Positions 36,625 through 45,944 of a stretch of DNA of 64,000 bases are shown piece by piece (the stretch's first letter is position 1; each line of letters opens with the position of its first letter). The DNA is from an uncultured Alphaproteobacteria bacterium (GTDB taxonomy: Bacteria; Pseudomonadota; Alphaproteobacteria; CAAHEQ01; UBA3637). A program made the position numbers and the translations under genes. The stretch covers positions 1 to 64,000 of the forward strand of contig CALXWZ010000003.1 of the NCBI GenBank assembly GCA_944392555.1, read 5' to 3'. The notes beneath the pieces are model-generated. The model did no database searches. It was not told the origin of the DNA and saw nothing but the letters and a program-made list of their open reading frames with translations.

Positions 36625-39600
36625 TTATGCTTTCACCAAATCATAGTAAACTGTGGCATCACCGAGTTCATCCGTATGCGCCGATGAAGTATCCGCCAGG
36701 TTATTTTCCAAAGCCGTTGCCAACACTTGCTCGCAAATATACGTTTTATGCTCGGCAATCGCTTCTTGCACCAAAGCAGACTCGCACGCAAAAGATACAT
36801 GGATTCTATCCGATACATCCAACCCTTTCTCTTTACGCAAGGATTGAATCATCCGCACAAAGTCGCGCGCAATACCTTCTTTTTCCAATTCAGGCAAAAT
36901 CTCGGTATCCAGTTGAATAACAGCCGTGTTATCCGGCAACGGTTGCCCGTCAAAACCCGCTTTCATCATAAGCCGTAATTCATATTCCTCCGGCAATAAT
37001 GTTTGACCGGCAATTGAAAGCGTGCCGTCGGGATTTTGTGTCCATTCATTCCCCTTGGAAGCGGTCATAATATCTTTCATATACCGACCGAGCCGTTTAC
37101 CGATAAGCGGGGTTTTTAAATAAAGGAATGTATCCGCAATTTGATGAATATCCGCCGTTAACTCCACGTTTTTCACGTTGACTTCATCTTTTAACACTTC
37201 AACAAAATCATATAAATCCGTTGCTTTTTCACCGGCAACCGTCATTGTTTTTAACGGCAACCGATTGCGCAATTTATGTTCTTCACGAATGGATTTCACC
37301 GTTGAGGAAATCATCCGCACCAAATCCATCTGCGCCATCAGTTTTTCATCAACCGTCAAAGCCGATACATCCGGATAATCCTGCAAATGCACCGATTCTT
37401 TGCCCGTTAATCCCCGATAGACAAATTCTGCCGTCATCGGCATCAACGGAGCAAGCACGCGCGCAACGGTTTCTAACACGGTATATAAAACGTTAAAGGC
37501 ATTTAAATCTTCTCCGTCCCAGAAACGCGCCCGCGAACGGCGAATATACCAGTTATTTAAAATATCCAAGAATTCGGCACATTCGGCACAGGCTTGATTC
37601 AAATCGTAATCTACCATGTGTGTGCGCACCCGTTCCGTCAACAGCCGTAATTTAGAAAGAATGTATTTATCCAACACATCGGGTGAATCAACCGTCTTCG
37701 TTGCTTTAATTCCTTCGGCATTTGCATACAGGCAGAAGAAATAATACGCATTCCAGAACGGCATCAATGCCTTTCTGGCACTCTTGGCAACTTCTTTTCC
37801 TTCTTGGTCCAACGCCACATTACCGCCTTTAATCACCGGCGAGGAAATAAAGAACCAACGCAACGCATCCGAGCCCATTGTTTCCAAAATAATGTTCGGA
37901 TCCGGATAGTTCTTCAATTTCTTGGATAACTTCACACCGCCTTCTGCCATAATTAAGCCCGTGCAGAGGCAATTTTTAAAGGCCGGTTTGTGATGCAATG
38001 CCGTTCCGAGAACGTGCAAGGTATAGAACCATCCGCGTGTTTGGTCAATGGCTTCAATAATAAAGTCGGCCGGAAAATGGCTTTCAAACCAGCTCTTATT
38101 TTCAAACGGATAATGGATTTGCCCTTCCGGCATAGAGCCCGATTCAAACCAGCAGTCAAACACGTCCGATACACGACGCATCATTGTTTTGCCCGACGGA
38201 TCATCCGGATTGGGATACACCACCTCATCAATCAGCGGACGGTGTAAATCTTTCACCAGAATGCCCGTTTTTTCATAAATTTCCTGCACGGAGCCGAAAA
38301 CATCAATCCGCGGGAATTTCGGGTTATCCGGCTTCCACACCGGAATCGGCGTTCCCCAGAACCGATTACGCGAAATAGACCAATCGCGCGCCCCTTCCAA
38401 CCATTTGCCGAAGCGACCGTGTTTGATATGTTCGGGCACCCAGTTAATCTGTTCGTTTAAAGCAACCATTTCATCTCTGAAATCGGAAACTTTCACAAAC
38501 CACCCGCTCATCGCTTTATAGATAAGCGGTTTATCCGTGCGCCAACAATAAGGATAACTGTGCGTGAGCTGTTCTTTTTTCACAAGCAAACGTTTTTCTT
38601 TGAGCCATGCCATAATATCTTCGTTCGTATCAAATACTTGACGCCCTTGATAATCCGGCACTTCCGCCGTAAAGCAACCGGCCTCGTCCACCGGGCAGAC
38701 AACCGGAAAATCTTTATCTATGGCTCGGCATACTTCAAAGTCGTCCTGCCCAAAACCCGGCGCAATATGCACGATACCCGTTCCGTCTTCGGTTGAAACG
38801 AACTCTCCGCCCAAAACTTTAAAACACCCTTTTTCTTTCAGGTTTTTGAAATACGGGAACATCGGTGTATAAGCTTCACCGATTAACTCACTGCCTTTCA
38901 GTGTGCCGACAGGTGTTGCGTGTTGTAATTGTTGCTTATACCGCCCGAGCAATGCCGTTGCCAACACATATTTTTCATCGCCCTCTTGCATAATCGTGTA
39001 TTCAATTTCGGGGCCGACGGCAATCATTAAGTTTGAGGGCAGTGTCCACGGTGTTGTTGTCCAGACAAGTAAATTTAATCCGTTATCCAATTTAAACAAA
39101 ACGGTAATTGCCGTATCCGTTTTATCCCGATAACCTAAATTCACTTCAAAGTTGGAAACGGGTGTTTGCGCGCTCCAAGAATACGGTTGCACCCGATAAT
39201 CTTCATAAACCAACCCTTTTTCATAAAGTGATTTAAAGTTATGAATAATGGATTCCATAAACGGCAAATCCATTGTTTTATAATCATGATTAAAATCAAC
39301 CCAGCGCCCGATACGGCGGAATAAATCCGTCCAAATCGTTGAGTATTTTAATACGTTTTGACGGCAATAATCATTAAATTTTTGCATGCCGTATTCTTCA
39401 ATGGCTTTATGTCCCGATACGCCGAGTTCTTTTTCGGCAGCCATTTCGGCGGGCAAACCGTGGCAATCCCACCCCAGCCGACGTTCCACACGTTTGCCGT
39501 TCATTGTTTGAAACCGCGCAATCGTATCTTTCACATACGAAATCATAATGTGGCCGAAATGCGGTAATCCGTTGGCAAACGGAGGGCCGTCGTAAAAGAC

Positions 39601-39738
39601 AAATTCCTCAGCCGTCCGACGAATTTCAAGCGATTTTTCAAATGTTTTTTGTTCTTCCCAAGAACGAATGATATCATGTTCCATTTCGGGGAAACTGATT
39701 TTAGAAGATAATTCGGGATAATATTTTGTTTGTGCCAT
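36625..39738 (-). CDS. ileS: isoleucyl-tRNA synthetase, eukaryote-like type 2
   Basis: 1037 residues. The HIGH-type motif is GLPHFGHI near residue 60; the KMSKS-type motif is KLSKKLKNYPDP, the form of type 2 (eukaryote-like, IleS2) enzymes, where type 1 bacterial enzymes have KMSKSLGN. GWDCHGLPAE is also type 2, and no C-terminal zinc finger is seen. An editing domain lies at about 190-390 (LLVWTTTPWTLPSN). It charges tRNA-Ile. Type 2 enzymes are associated with low mupirocin sensitivity. It is the only ileS in view. Confidence 0.95.
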   Translation of the reverse strand: MAQTKYYPELSSKISFPEMEHDIIRSWEEQKTFEKSLEIRRTAEEFVFYDGPPFANGLPHFGHIMISYVKDTIARFQTMNGKRVERRLGWDCHGLPAEMAAEKELGVSGHKAIEEYGMQKFNDYCRQNVLKYSTIWTDLFRRIGRWVDFNHDYKTMDLPFMESIIHNFKSLYEKGLVYEDYRVQPYSWSAQTPVSNFEVNLGYRDKTDTAITVLFKLDNGLNLLVWTTTPWTLPSNLMIAVGPEIEYTIMQEGDEKYVLATALLGRYKQQLQHATPVGTLKGSELIGEAYTPMFPYFKNLKEKGCFKVLGGEFVSTEDGTGIVHIAPGFGQDDFEVCRAIDKDFPVVCPVDEAGCFTAEVPDYQGRQVFDTNEDIMAWLKEKRLLVKKEQLTHSYPYCWRTDKPLIYKAMSGWFVKVSDFRDEMVALNEQINWVPEHIKHGRFGKWLEGARDWSISRNRFWGTPIPVWKPDNPKFPRIDVFGSVQEIYEKTGILVKDLHRPLIDEVVYPNPDDPSGKTMMRRVSDVFDCWFESGSMPEGQIHYPFENKSWFESHFPADFIIEAIDQTRGWFYTLHVLGTALHHKPAFKNCLCTGLIMAEGGVKLSKKLKNYPDPNIILETMGSDALRWFFISSPVIKGGNVALDQEGKEVAKSARKALMPFWNAYYFFCLYANAEGIKATKTVDSPDVLDKYILSKLRLLTERVRTHMVDYDLNQACAECAEFLDILNNWYIRRSRARFWDGEDLNAFNVLYTVLETVARVLAPLMPMTAEFVYRGLTGKESVHLQDYPDVSALTVDEKLMAQMDLVRMISSTVKSIREEHKLRNRLPLKTMTVAGEKATDLYDFVEVLKDEVNVKNVELTADIHQIADTFLYLKTPLIGKRLGRYMKDIMTASKGNEWTQNPDGTLSIAGQTLLPEEYELRLMMKAGFDGQPLPDNTAVIQLDTEILPELEKEGIARDFVRMIQSLRKEKGLDVSDRIHVSFACESALVQEAIAEHKTYICEQVLATALENNLADTSSAHTDELGDATVYYDLVKA

Positions 39739-39870
39739 TTTTTCCTCTCTTTTTTAATGTGCGCACAGTATGTCAGCATTTTCTCAAAAAATCAAGTAAA
39801 AATCTTGATATGTCAAAATCTTGATTCTTCGGTTTCTTTAAAAATCTTTAAAAAGATGTATTGATACGTT

Positions 39871-40419
39871 CTAATCCCCCAAGGGGATAATTCGAAAAAT
39901 AATTGCATCATCCGTTTGGTCAATCGCAACGGTTTGCTTTTGGTGCGATAAATAATCACATATCCATAATACCGCCATATATTGCGGTTTTAAAATTTGC
40001 GTCTGCCCAAGCAAAACGGCGCGCTTTTCCGCATCCAACAAAATTTTATCGCCCGAGCATTTCATTCCGTCAGGCAATAACGTAATCACGCCTCCGCGAA
40101 TTAAAATCTCGGAAGCCAGCAGTAAAAATGCCAACTGTAAGCGTGTTGAAACAACGCCGTTAATCGTAAACAAGGGCGCCGTTGTTTTCAAATACTCATC
40201 ACCGATTTTGGTTGTAATTTCGGTATCCAATCCCAACAGGGCCCGAAAAAATTTGAGCCGAGCACTTAATACGCGTGCCGAGTTTTTTAAAAGCGACGTT
40301 CCTTCTTTCACAAATGACGGGTCAATTTCAAATAACTCAACGGTATTACCGAGCGTTCCGATTGTTCCCGCTAAATCATGACACATCTTCGTTACGTAAA
40401 CTTCATTTAACGTCATCAT
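39871..40419 (-). CDS. chpT: ChpT-like histidine phosphotransferase
   Basis: 182 residues. The DHp helix carries His14 in KMCHDLAGTIGTLGNTVELFE, the ChpT signature, followed by a degenerate ATPase-like domain without ATP-binding boxes, ending IIFRIIPLGD. In alphaproteobacteria ChpT passes phosphate from CckA to CtrA (and CpdR). Length is slightly short of the usual 200-225. Start at 40419 (MMTLNEV), with GAGGG upstream. ctrA lies 3.5 kb downstream; CckA is not in the window. Confidence 0.82.
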   Translation of the reverse strand: MMTLNEVYVTKMCHDLAGTIGTLGNTVELFEIDPSFVKEGTSLLKNSARVLSARLKFFRALLGLDTEITTKIGDEYLKTTAPLFTINGVVSTRLQLAFLLLASEILIRGGVITLLPDGMKCSGDKILLDAEKRAVLLGQTQILKPQYMAVLWICDYLSHQKQTVAIDQTDDAIIFRIIPLGD

Positions 40420-40500
40420 ACTTCCCTCAAACTCGGCGTTCTTTATAGCAGAAAGAAACACGCCCGTCAAGCATAACTTTTGCATTTTTTAACGAACGCC

Positions 40501-40629
40501 GAACGAATAATGCCGTATCCGTTATATCACACCGAATACGGCACGTCGTTCAAAAATATCTTCTAATCCGCACAGATAAAATCCGCCCGCACAACACCCG
40601 ACTGCCCGAGCAGATCATCTGCTCGGGCA
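40501..40629. repeat. two large inverted repeats between chpT and the next gene
   Basis: First: GAACGA...TGCCGTAT (40501-40518) pairs with ATACGGCA...TCGTTC (40536-40551). Second: a 13-bp perfect arm TGCCCGAGCAGAT (40603-40615) with its complement at 40617-40629. Neither has a good T-run, so simple termination is not certain. Confidence 0.75.
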
Positions 40630-40657
40630 TTCATTTTGCTTGAAACACTTTTTTGTA

Positions 40658-41014
40658 TCAGTGTTTCATCTTTGACTTATCTTCATCCAAAATTCTGGGG
40701 TTAATTTTACCTTCATCCATTTTTTTGGCATCAAACTTGGCTCCCCCGTATTGTGCACCATAACCGTCTGTTGCCGTTTCTTTATCAATTTTGGAGAAGT
40801 TAATTAAACTTTTACTGTCGGATTTATACGTTTTCACCGTTCTCTCATCCATTTTTTTGGCATCAAACGCAGCTCCCCCGTATTGTGCGCCATATCCTTC
40901 ATTCGGCCCCTCGTGGTCAATGCTGGAAAAATTAATCGCATGCGAAGGCGTTGAAAACAATCCCGCTCCCAAAACAGCCATCCCCGCCAAAGCGCAAATC
41001 ATTATTTTTTTCAT
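40658..41014 (-). CDS. small secreted protein with two 35-residue repeats
   Basis: 118 residues with a Sec signal peptide (MKKIMICAL..., cleavage near SHA-IN). The mature part is two tandem repeats: INFSxID, then GYGAQYGGAxFDAKKMDE, separated by a Lys/Ser linker, with a charged tail. AAGGAGAGACGAAA precedes the ATG. No family recognised. GYGAQYGGA is a Gly/aromatic-rich motif that may mediate assembly. Confidence 0.75.
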   Translation of the reverse strand: MKKIMICALAGMAVLGAGLFSTPSHAINFSSIDHEGPNEGYGAQYGGAAFDAKKMDERTVKTYKSDSKSLINFSKIDKETATDGYGAQYGGAKFDAKKMDEGKINPRILDEDKSKMKH

Positions 41015-41156
41015 TTTCGTCTCTCCTTCTGTTTATTCGGTCTGCTTCAATTCGTTTCCGTTGCTCTTTTATTATATCAAAAGCCGACATTTCAAGCAAC
41101 AGTTTTTTATTTCTTTCGTTCCGATCAGTGCGCTTTCGCTTTTTTACCAATCCGTT

Positions 41157-42557
41157 TCATAAATCAATCGGCAAGTAAACGTTAAACGATGTTCCTTTGG
41201 CGGGCGAACTTTGAATATCAATCATACCGTCATGCTCCGTAATGATTTGTTGCGCAATGCTGAGACCGAGCCCCGTCCCCTCCGTTGACTTTGTCCGAAA
41301 CGTATCCACCCGATAAAAACGTTCAAATAAGCGGGTAATATCGCGCGGTGCAATCGGATTACCCATATTATGCACACGCACCAAAACCACTTGTCTTAAA
41401 TCCGTATAATACTTATCCGATGTTTGCGGAAAGCCGTTGCACAGTTGAACGGTTATCGTAATAACCGTCTGCGGTGCCCCGTATTTAATCGCGTTATCAA
41501 TTAAATTTTGAAATACTTGCACCAACTGCGTTTGATTGCCCTTTAACCGCGGAATATCATGCACAAGATTCAACTTTAATTCTTTCTGATTATGTTTTGC
41601 TTTGAGGGTTAATCCGTCAATCACGCCTTTTAACAACGTCGGCAACAAAATCACATCCGTTTGCGGTGCTTTTTGTTCCATTTGTAAGCGCGATAACGCC
41701 AATAAATTTTGCACTAACTCCGTCATACGGTGTGTTTGTTCCGCCATCAAACCCAAAAACTTTTCCCGCGCCGATTCATCATCTTTCGCCGGGCCTTGCA
41801 GTGTTTCTATAAATCCCGAAATGATACTGAGCGGTGTTTTCAGTTCGTGGCTGGCATTTGCAAAAAAATCCGCTTGCTGTTGTTTAAATAATTTTAATTG
41901 CGTAATATCGTGCAACACAATCACAATCGTTGCACCGTTTTTGGCCGGTGCGGGCAACTGTTCAATACGTGCTTGGAATGTATATGCCTGCGTTTCGGTG
42001 TAGTTTAATTCAAACCATTCTCTTTTTGATTTACCTGCCGTAATTTGGTGAAAGGCTTGTGTAAAGTTGTCATCCGATAAAATATCGCCGATGGGTTGAC
42101 GCAACAAATTCTCCCCGAAAAACATACCGGCCGACTGATTGGCAAACACAATCATGCCCCCCTCATTCACCATCAACAGCGGGTCGGGCAGATTATCCAA
42201 AATACTGGCATCGGACATCGTTTGTGCCGACCATAAATTTTTAACCGCCAAAAAGGCGTCCACCATCCGAAACGAGCCGAAAATCCCTTTATGAAAACGC
42301 GGAGTTTCAATCTCCCGCCCTTGCGCCAACGATCGCAAATACGCCGTAAATTTTTCAGATTCATGAAAAACAAACCCGGCAATCAGCGCCGTTGCGATGA
42401 ATACCCCGCAAAAAATCAAACATGCCGTCACCCAGGTAATCCGTTCGGTGAACACGAGCAAAATCAATAACAAAATAATCGGCAACATAAGCACAACCGT
42501 GCGTGCAAAAAAGCGAAAGATGCCGAAAATTATTTTTTGTGCTTTCTTTTTTATCAT
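41157..42557 (-). CDS. phoR: PhoR-like sensor histidine kinase
   Basis: 466 residues. Two N-terminal membrane helices (about 18-65), a short linker, a PAS domain (about 115-220; LLMVNEGGMIVFANQSA), then DHp with His237 in FFANASHELKTPLSIISGFIETL and a catalytic ATPase domain with NLIDNAIKYG (N box) and GTGLGLSIAQQI (G box). PAS plus this H box is the PhoR layout. Start at 42557: a longer frame would run into divergent mutS. PhoB is encoded 11 kb away. Confidence 0.82.
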   Translation of the reverse strand: MIKKKAQKIIFGIFRFFARTVVLMLPIILLLILLVFTERITWVTACLIFCGVFIATALIAGFVFHESEKFTAYLRSLAQGREIETPRFHKGIFGSFRMVDAFLAVKNLWSAQTMSDASILDNLPDPLLMVNEGGMIVFANQSAGMFFGENLLRQPIGDILSDDNFTQAFHQITAGKSKREWFELNYTETQAYTFQARIEQLPAPAKNGATIVIVLHDITQLKLFKQQQADFFANASHELKTPLSIISGFIETLQGPAKDDESAREKFLGLMAEQTHRMTELVQNLLALSRLQMEQKAPQTDVILLPTLLKGVIDGLTLKAKHNQKELKLNLVHDIPRLKGNQTQLVQVFQNLIDNAIKYGAPQTVITITVQLCNGFPQTSDKYYTDLRQVVLVRVHNMGNPIAPRDITRLFERFYRVDTFRTKSTEGTGLGLSIAQQIITEHDGMIDIQSSPAKGTSFNVYLPIDL

Positions 42558-42597
42558 AATACGATTATAATACCGAAAAAGAATAAAGGAAAGTAAA

Positions 42598-45297
42598 ATG
42601 AGCAGTGAACAGATAAAAAACGAAAAAAACGAGAAAATTGAAAAAAATGAAAAAACAACACCGATGATGGTGCAATACCTGGAAACCAAAAAGCAATATC
42701 CCGATTGTTTGTTATTTTACCGCTTGGGCGATTTTTACGAACTTTTTTTTGAAGATGCCAAAATTGCGTCGCAAATTCTCAATATTCAATTAACGGAACG
42801 CAATCGCGCCAAAGGCGGGAACATACCGATGTGCGGTGTGCCGTTCCATGCGTATGAAAATTATTTGGTGCGGTTAGTTAAAGCCGGATATAAAGTTGCC
42901 ATCTGCGAACAAACCGAAGACCCTGCCGAGGCAAAAAAGAGAGGCGCGGCTGCCATTGTAAAACGCGATGTCATCCGAATTGTTACGGCCGGCACATTAA
43001 CGGAAGATTCTTTATTGAATGCGCGCCGTCATAATTTCTTAACGGCCATCGTGCCGGGGGCAACCGAATACGGTGTGGCTTGGGCAGATATGTCAACCGG
43101 CAATTTCTACACGCAAACCGCTTCTGCCCAAACGTTAAATGCCGTATTGGCGCGCGTTGAATCTTCCGAAATTTTGGTTTCAGAAACATTTGATGCCATT
43201 CATGCGGGGTTGCTGGACGAAAATTTGCAAAATATAACGAAGCAACCGACCGTTTCGTTTGATTATGCCGAAAACAAAAATCTTTTTTGCGAATTTTTTA
43301 ATCTCTCGCCCGATGAAATTCCGGCTTATTTTACCAAAAGCGAACTGATTGCCATCGGCGTTATTCTGAACTATGTGTTGCAAACGCAAAAAGGGGAGTG
43401 TCCCAACTTATTGATGCCACAAAAAATCAACATCAACACGTTTATGGAAATTGATGTGGCAACGCGCAACAGTTTGGAACTGACGCGTTCGCAAAGTCGG
43501 GATAAAAACGCCGGCAGTTTATTAAGTAATATTGACTTTACCGTTACGGGTGCCGGGGCTCGGATGCTTGCCATGCAGTTGGCGGCCCCGCTCGTTAATC
43601 CCGATGAAATCAACTTACGGTATGATCGAATTGATTACTTTTTGCAATATCCCGAGCAACGCGAAAACACACGCGCCATTTTAAAGAAAATCGGCGATAT
43701 TGAACGCGCCGTTTCAAGACTATCGGTCGGACGTGGCGGTCCGCGCGATTTATATGCCGTGGGCTACGGGTTATCGCTTATTCCCGAATTACGCACGCAA
43801 ATCAATGGCGCCATGATTCCCACCGCTTTAATGGACGATTTATATAAATTGGGAAATCACTCGGAATTAACGGAAGAAATTCTGCACGCGTTAAGAGAAC
43901 CCTCAACGGCCACAGATACCGATGAGGGGTATAATTTACCCATGCTGGTGCGCGAAGGCGGATTTATTCGGAAAGGTTATCACGGGGAATTAGACCGACT
44001 GATGAACTTAAAAGACGGAAAAAAGCGTGAACGCGCGATTTTACAGCAAAAGTATATAGCCGAAACGGGAATCAACAATTTAAAAATTTCGTATAATAAA
44101 CTGGTGGGCTTTTTTATTGAAGTGCCGTTAAAGCAAGCCGAACATTTATTAGCCAATCCGCAAGCCGGCTTTATCCATCGGCAAACACTCACCAACAACG
44201 TGCGTTTTACAACGGCGGAACTCATCAATTTAGAAACAACGGTTGCGCATGTTGATGATGAAATCGCTCGTATGGAAGAAGAAATATTTAACCAGTTGTG
44301 CAATATGTTAGCGTCGCAAAATAAAGAAATAAAAGAAACATGTATGGCGATTGCGCGCATTGATATTGCCGCTGCTTCGGCAACGGGTGCCGAAAAATAC
44401 CATTGGGTGCGCCCCGTTATCACAACGGATACAACGTTTGAAATTAAAGGCGGGCGTCATCCCGTTGTTGAAAAAGCGCTGATGAAAAATCATCAAACTT
44501 TCGTGCCGAATGATTGTAATATGAGTGAGGGACGCAATAAACTTTGGATATTAACCGGGCCGAATATGGCAGGCAAAAGCACATTTTTACGCCAAAACGC
44601 CATTATTGCCATTATGGCACAAGCCGGCTTCTTTGTGCCGGCTGACAGCGCACATATCGGCATTATTGATAAAGTGTTCTCGCGCGTGGGCGCCAGCGAT
44701 GATTTAGCACGCGGACGCTCCACTTTTATGGTTGAAATGGTTGAGGTTGCCGATATTTTAAAGAATGCTTCCCCGAAATCATTGGTGATTTTAGATGAAG
44801 TCGGGCGGGGAACGGCCACGTATGACGGTTTATCCATTGCGTGGGCGGTTGTGGAGTATCTGCATGATAAATGTCGGTGTCGGGGATTATTTGCAACGCA
44901 CTATCACGAATTAACGGCCTTAGTCAATCGGTTGGATAATATCTCACTACACACCATGCGCGTAAAAGAATGGCATGGCGATATTGTTTTTATGCATGAA
45001 ATAACCGATGGCGCCATTGACCGCTCGTATGGGATTCACGTGGCTAAATTGGCAGGACTACCGGAATCGGTTGTGGCGCGTGCCGAACAAATTTTAGAGC
45101 AGTTGGAAGAAAAACGCCAACATCAAAAGCCGTTATTTGATGATTTGCCCTTGTTTTCACAGATTCAAAAAACTACATCTATACCAAAAGAGAGTGAAGT
45201 TGAGAAGCAAGTGCGCAGTGTAGATGTAGATGCTTTATCGCCACGAGAGGCACTTGACTTTATTTATCGTTTAAAACGACTGACGGAGGAAAATTAA
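42598..45297 (+). CDS. mutS: DNA mismatch repair protein MutS
   Basis: 899 residues. The mismatch-binding Phe-x-Glu lies in [10 protein letters not shown] (about residues 41-50); the core and clamp follow; the Walker A is [15 protein letters not shown] near 655, with the dimer motif [12 protein letters not shown], Walker [17 protein letters not shown] and ATHYHEL. The N-terminus begins with a short Lys/Glu/Asn repeat ([13 protein letters not shown]). It recognises mismatches and recruits MutL. AAAGGAAAGTAAA precedes the ATG. The last codon abuts the next ATG. Confidence 0.97.
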   Translation: MSSEQIKNEKNEKIEKNEKTTPMMVQYLETKKQYPDCLLFYRLGDFYELFFEDAKIASQILNIQLTERNRAKGGNIPMCGVPFHAYENYLVRLVKAGYKVAICEQTEDPAEAKKRGAAAIVKRDVIRIVTAGTLTEDSLLNARRHNFLTAIVPGATEYGVAWADMSTGNFYTQTASAQTLNAVLARVESSEILVSETFDAIHAGLLDENLQNITKQPTVSFDYAENKNLFCEFFNLSPDEIPAYFTKSELIAIGVILNYVLQTQKGECPNLLMPQKININTFMEIDVATRNSLELTRSQSRDKNAGSLLSNIDFTVTGAGARMLAMQLAAPLVNPDEINLRYDRIDYFLQYPEQRENTRAILKKIGDIERAVSRLSVGRGGPRDLYAVGYGLSLIPELRTQINGAMIPTALMDDLYKLGNHSELTEEILHALREPSTATDTDEGYNLPMLVREGGFIRKGYHGELDRLMNLKDGKKRERAILQQKYIAETGINNLKISYNKLVGFFIEVPLKQAEHLLANPQAGFIHRQTLTNNVRFTTAELINLETTVAHVDDEIARMEEEIFNQLCNMLASQNKEIKETCMAIARIDIAAASATGAEKYHWVRPVITTDTTFEIKGGRHPVVEKALMKNHQTFVPNDCNMSEGRNKLWILTGPNMAGKSTFLRQNAIIAIMAQAGFFVPADSAHIGIIDKVFSRVGASDDLARGRSTFMVEMVEVADILKNASPKSLVILDEVGRGTATYDGLSIAWAVVEYLHDKCRCRGLFATHYHELTALVNRLDNISLHTMRVKEWHGDIVFMHEITDGAIDRSYGIHVAKLAGLPESVVARAEQILEQLEEKRQHQKPLFDDLPLFSQIQKTTSIPKESEVEKQVRSVDVDALSPREALDFIYRLKRLTEEN

Positions 45298-45570
45298 ATG
45301 GGTTTATTACCGAGTATTATCAGTGTTATTTTTTCTATGGGATTTTTGGTTTTACTGTTTTTATTTGCCTGGTATATTGCTTTACCGTTGGTATTGATTA
45401 TGTTGGTTATCGGGTTGTTTAATTTTTTCAGCGGGCGCCCGTTTCTGTATCGGATGGATAAGTTTACGAATATTATGTCCGACTATCGCCGACGGAATCG
45501 GAACCAAACCGATTCATCTCGTCCGCGTGATGAAAAAATTATTGATGTGGAATATACCGAATTACCATAA
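45298..45570 (+). CDS. small membrane protein downstream of mutS
   Basis: 90 residues. One long or two close membrane helices (about 5-47), then a basic cytoplasmic tail (DYRRRNRNQTDSS) ending IIDVEYTELP. The ATG follows the mutS TAA with no gap, so it is translationally coupled. The tail motif resembles small alphaproteobacterial membrane proteins ending in a similar IDVEY-type peptide. Function unknown. Confidence 0.7.
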   Translation: MGLLPSIISVIFSMGFLVLLFLFAWYIALPLVLIMLVIGLFNFFSGRPFLYRMDKFTNIMSDYRRRNRNQTDSSRPRDEKIIDVEYTELP

Positions 45571-45867
45571 GTTAAAGCGATTGGCATACACGAATAAAAC
45601 TTACTGAATTATCAAAAAGCATCGCAATATATGTGTTTCATTTTTGCATTGTTTTGCGTATCTGCCTGTATGCTGTTTTTTTAAACATACAAATCGGTTA
45701 AAAACTTTGTTGTTTATCTCTCTGCTATAGAAATAACAATCGGCAGATACTTTCTTATGGGTTATATATATTCATAACAGACCAAAAATATTCATGACAC
45801 TACTCATTGTTTCGCAAAATACATACCGAACTTTTTTGCATTATCAGACGATAAAAAACCATAAACC
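45571..45867. other. intergenic stretch, nothing recognised
   Basis: About 300 bp of AT-rich DNA between convergent genes; no frame with a ribosome site, no tRNA and no repeat seen. Confidence 0.5.
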
Positions 45868-45910
45868 ATCGGACGGAATGCGTAGTAATATATACGTCGC
45901 TCCGTCCGAT
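45868..45910 (-). terminator. hairpin at the end of the nitronate-monooxygenase-like gene
   Basis: Perfect 10-bp arms ATCGGACGGA (45868-45877) and TCCGTCCGAT (45901-45910) plus inner GCG/CGC. The T-run on the minus strand is about 10 nt away, so this is a weaker terminator. Confidence 0.55.
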
Positions 45911-45944
45911 AAATTTTAAATAACTTACAAAAACAGTTAAACTG

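Noticed and set aside
39836..39852. TTAA-N6-TTAA-like element near chpT end
   Set aside because: Spacer is 6 rather than 7, and it is downstream of chpT; likely chance in AT-rich DNA.
40603..40629. Palindrome as rho-independent terminator
   Set aside because: Stem is perfect but neither side carries a T-run; recorded as an inverted repeat instead.
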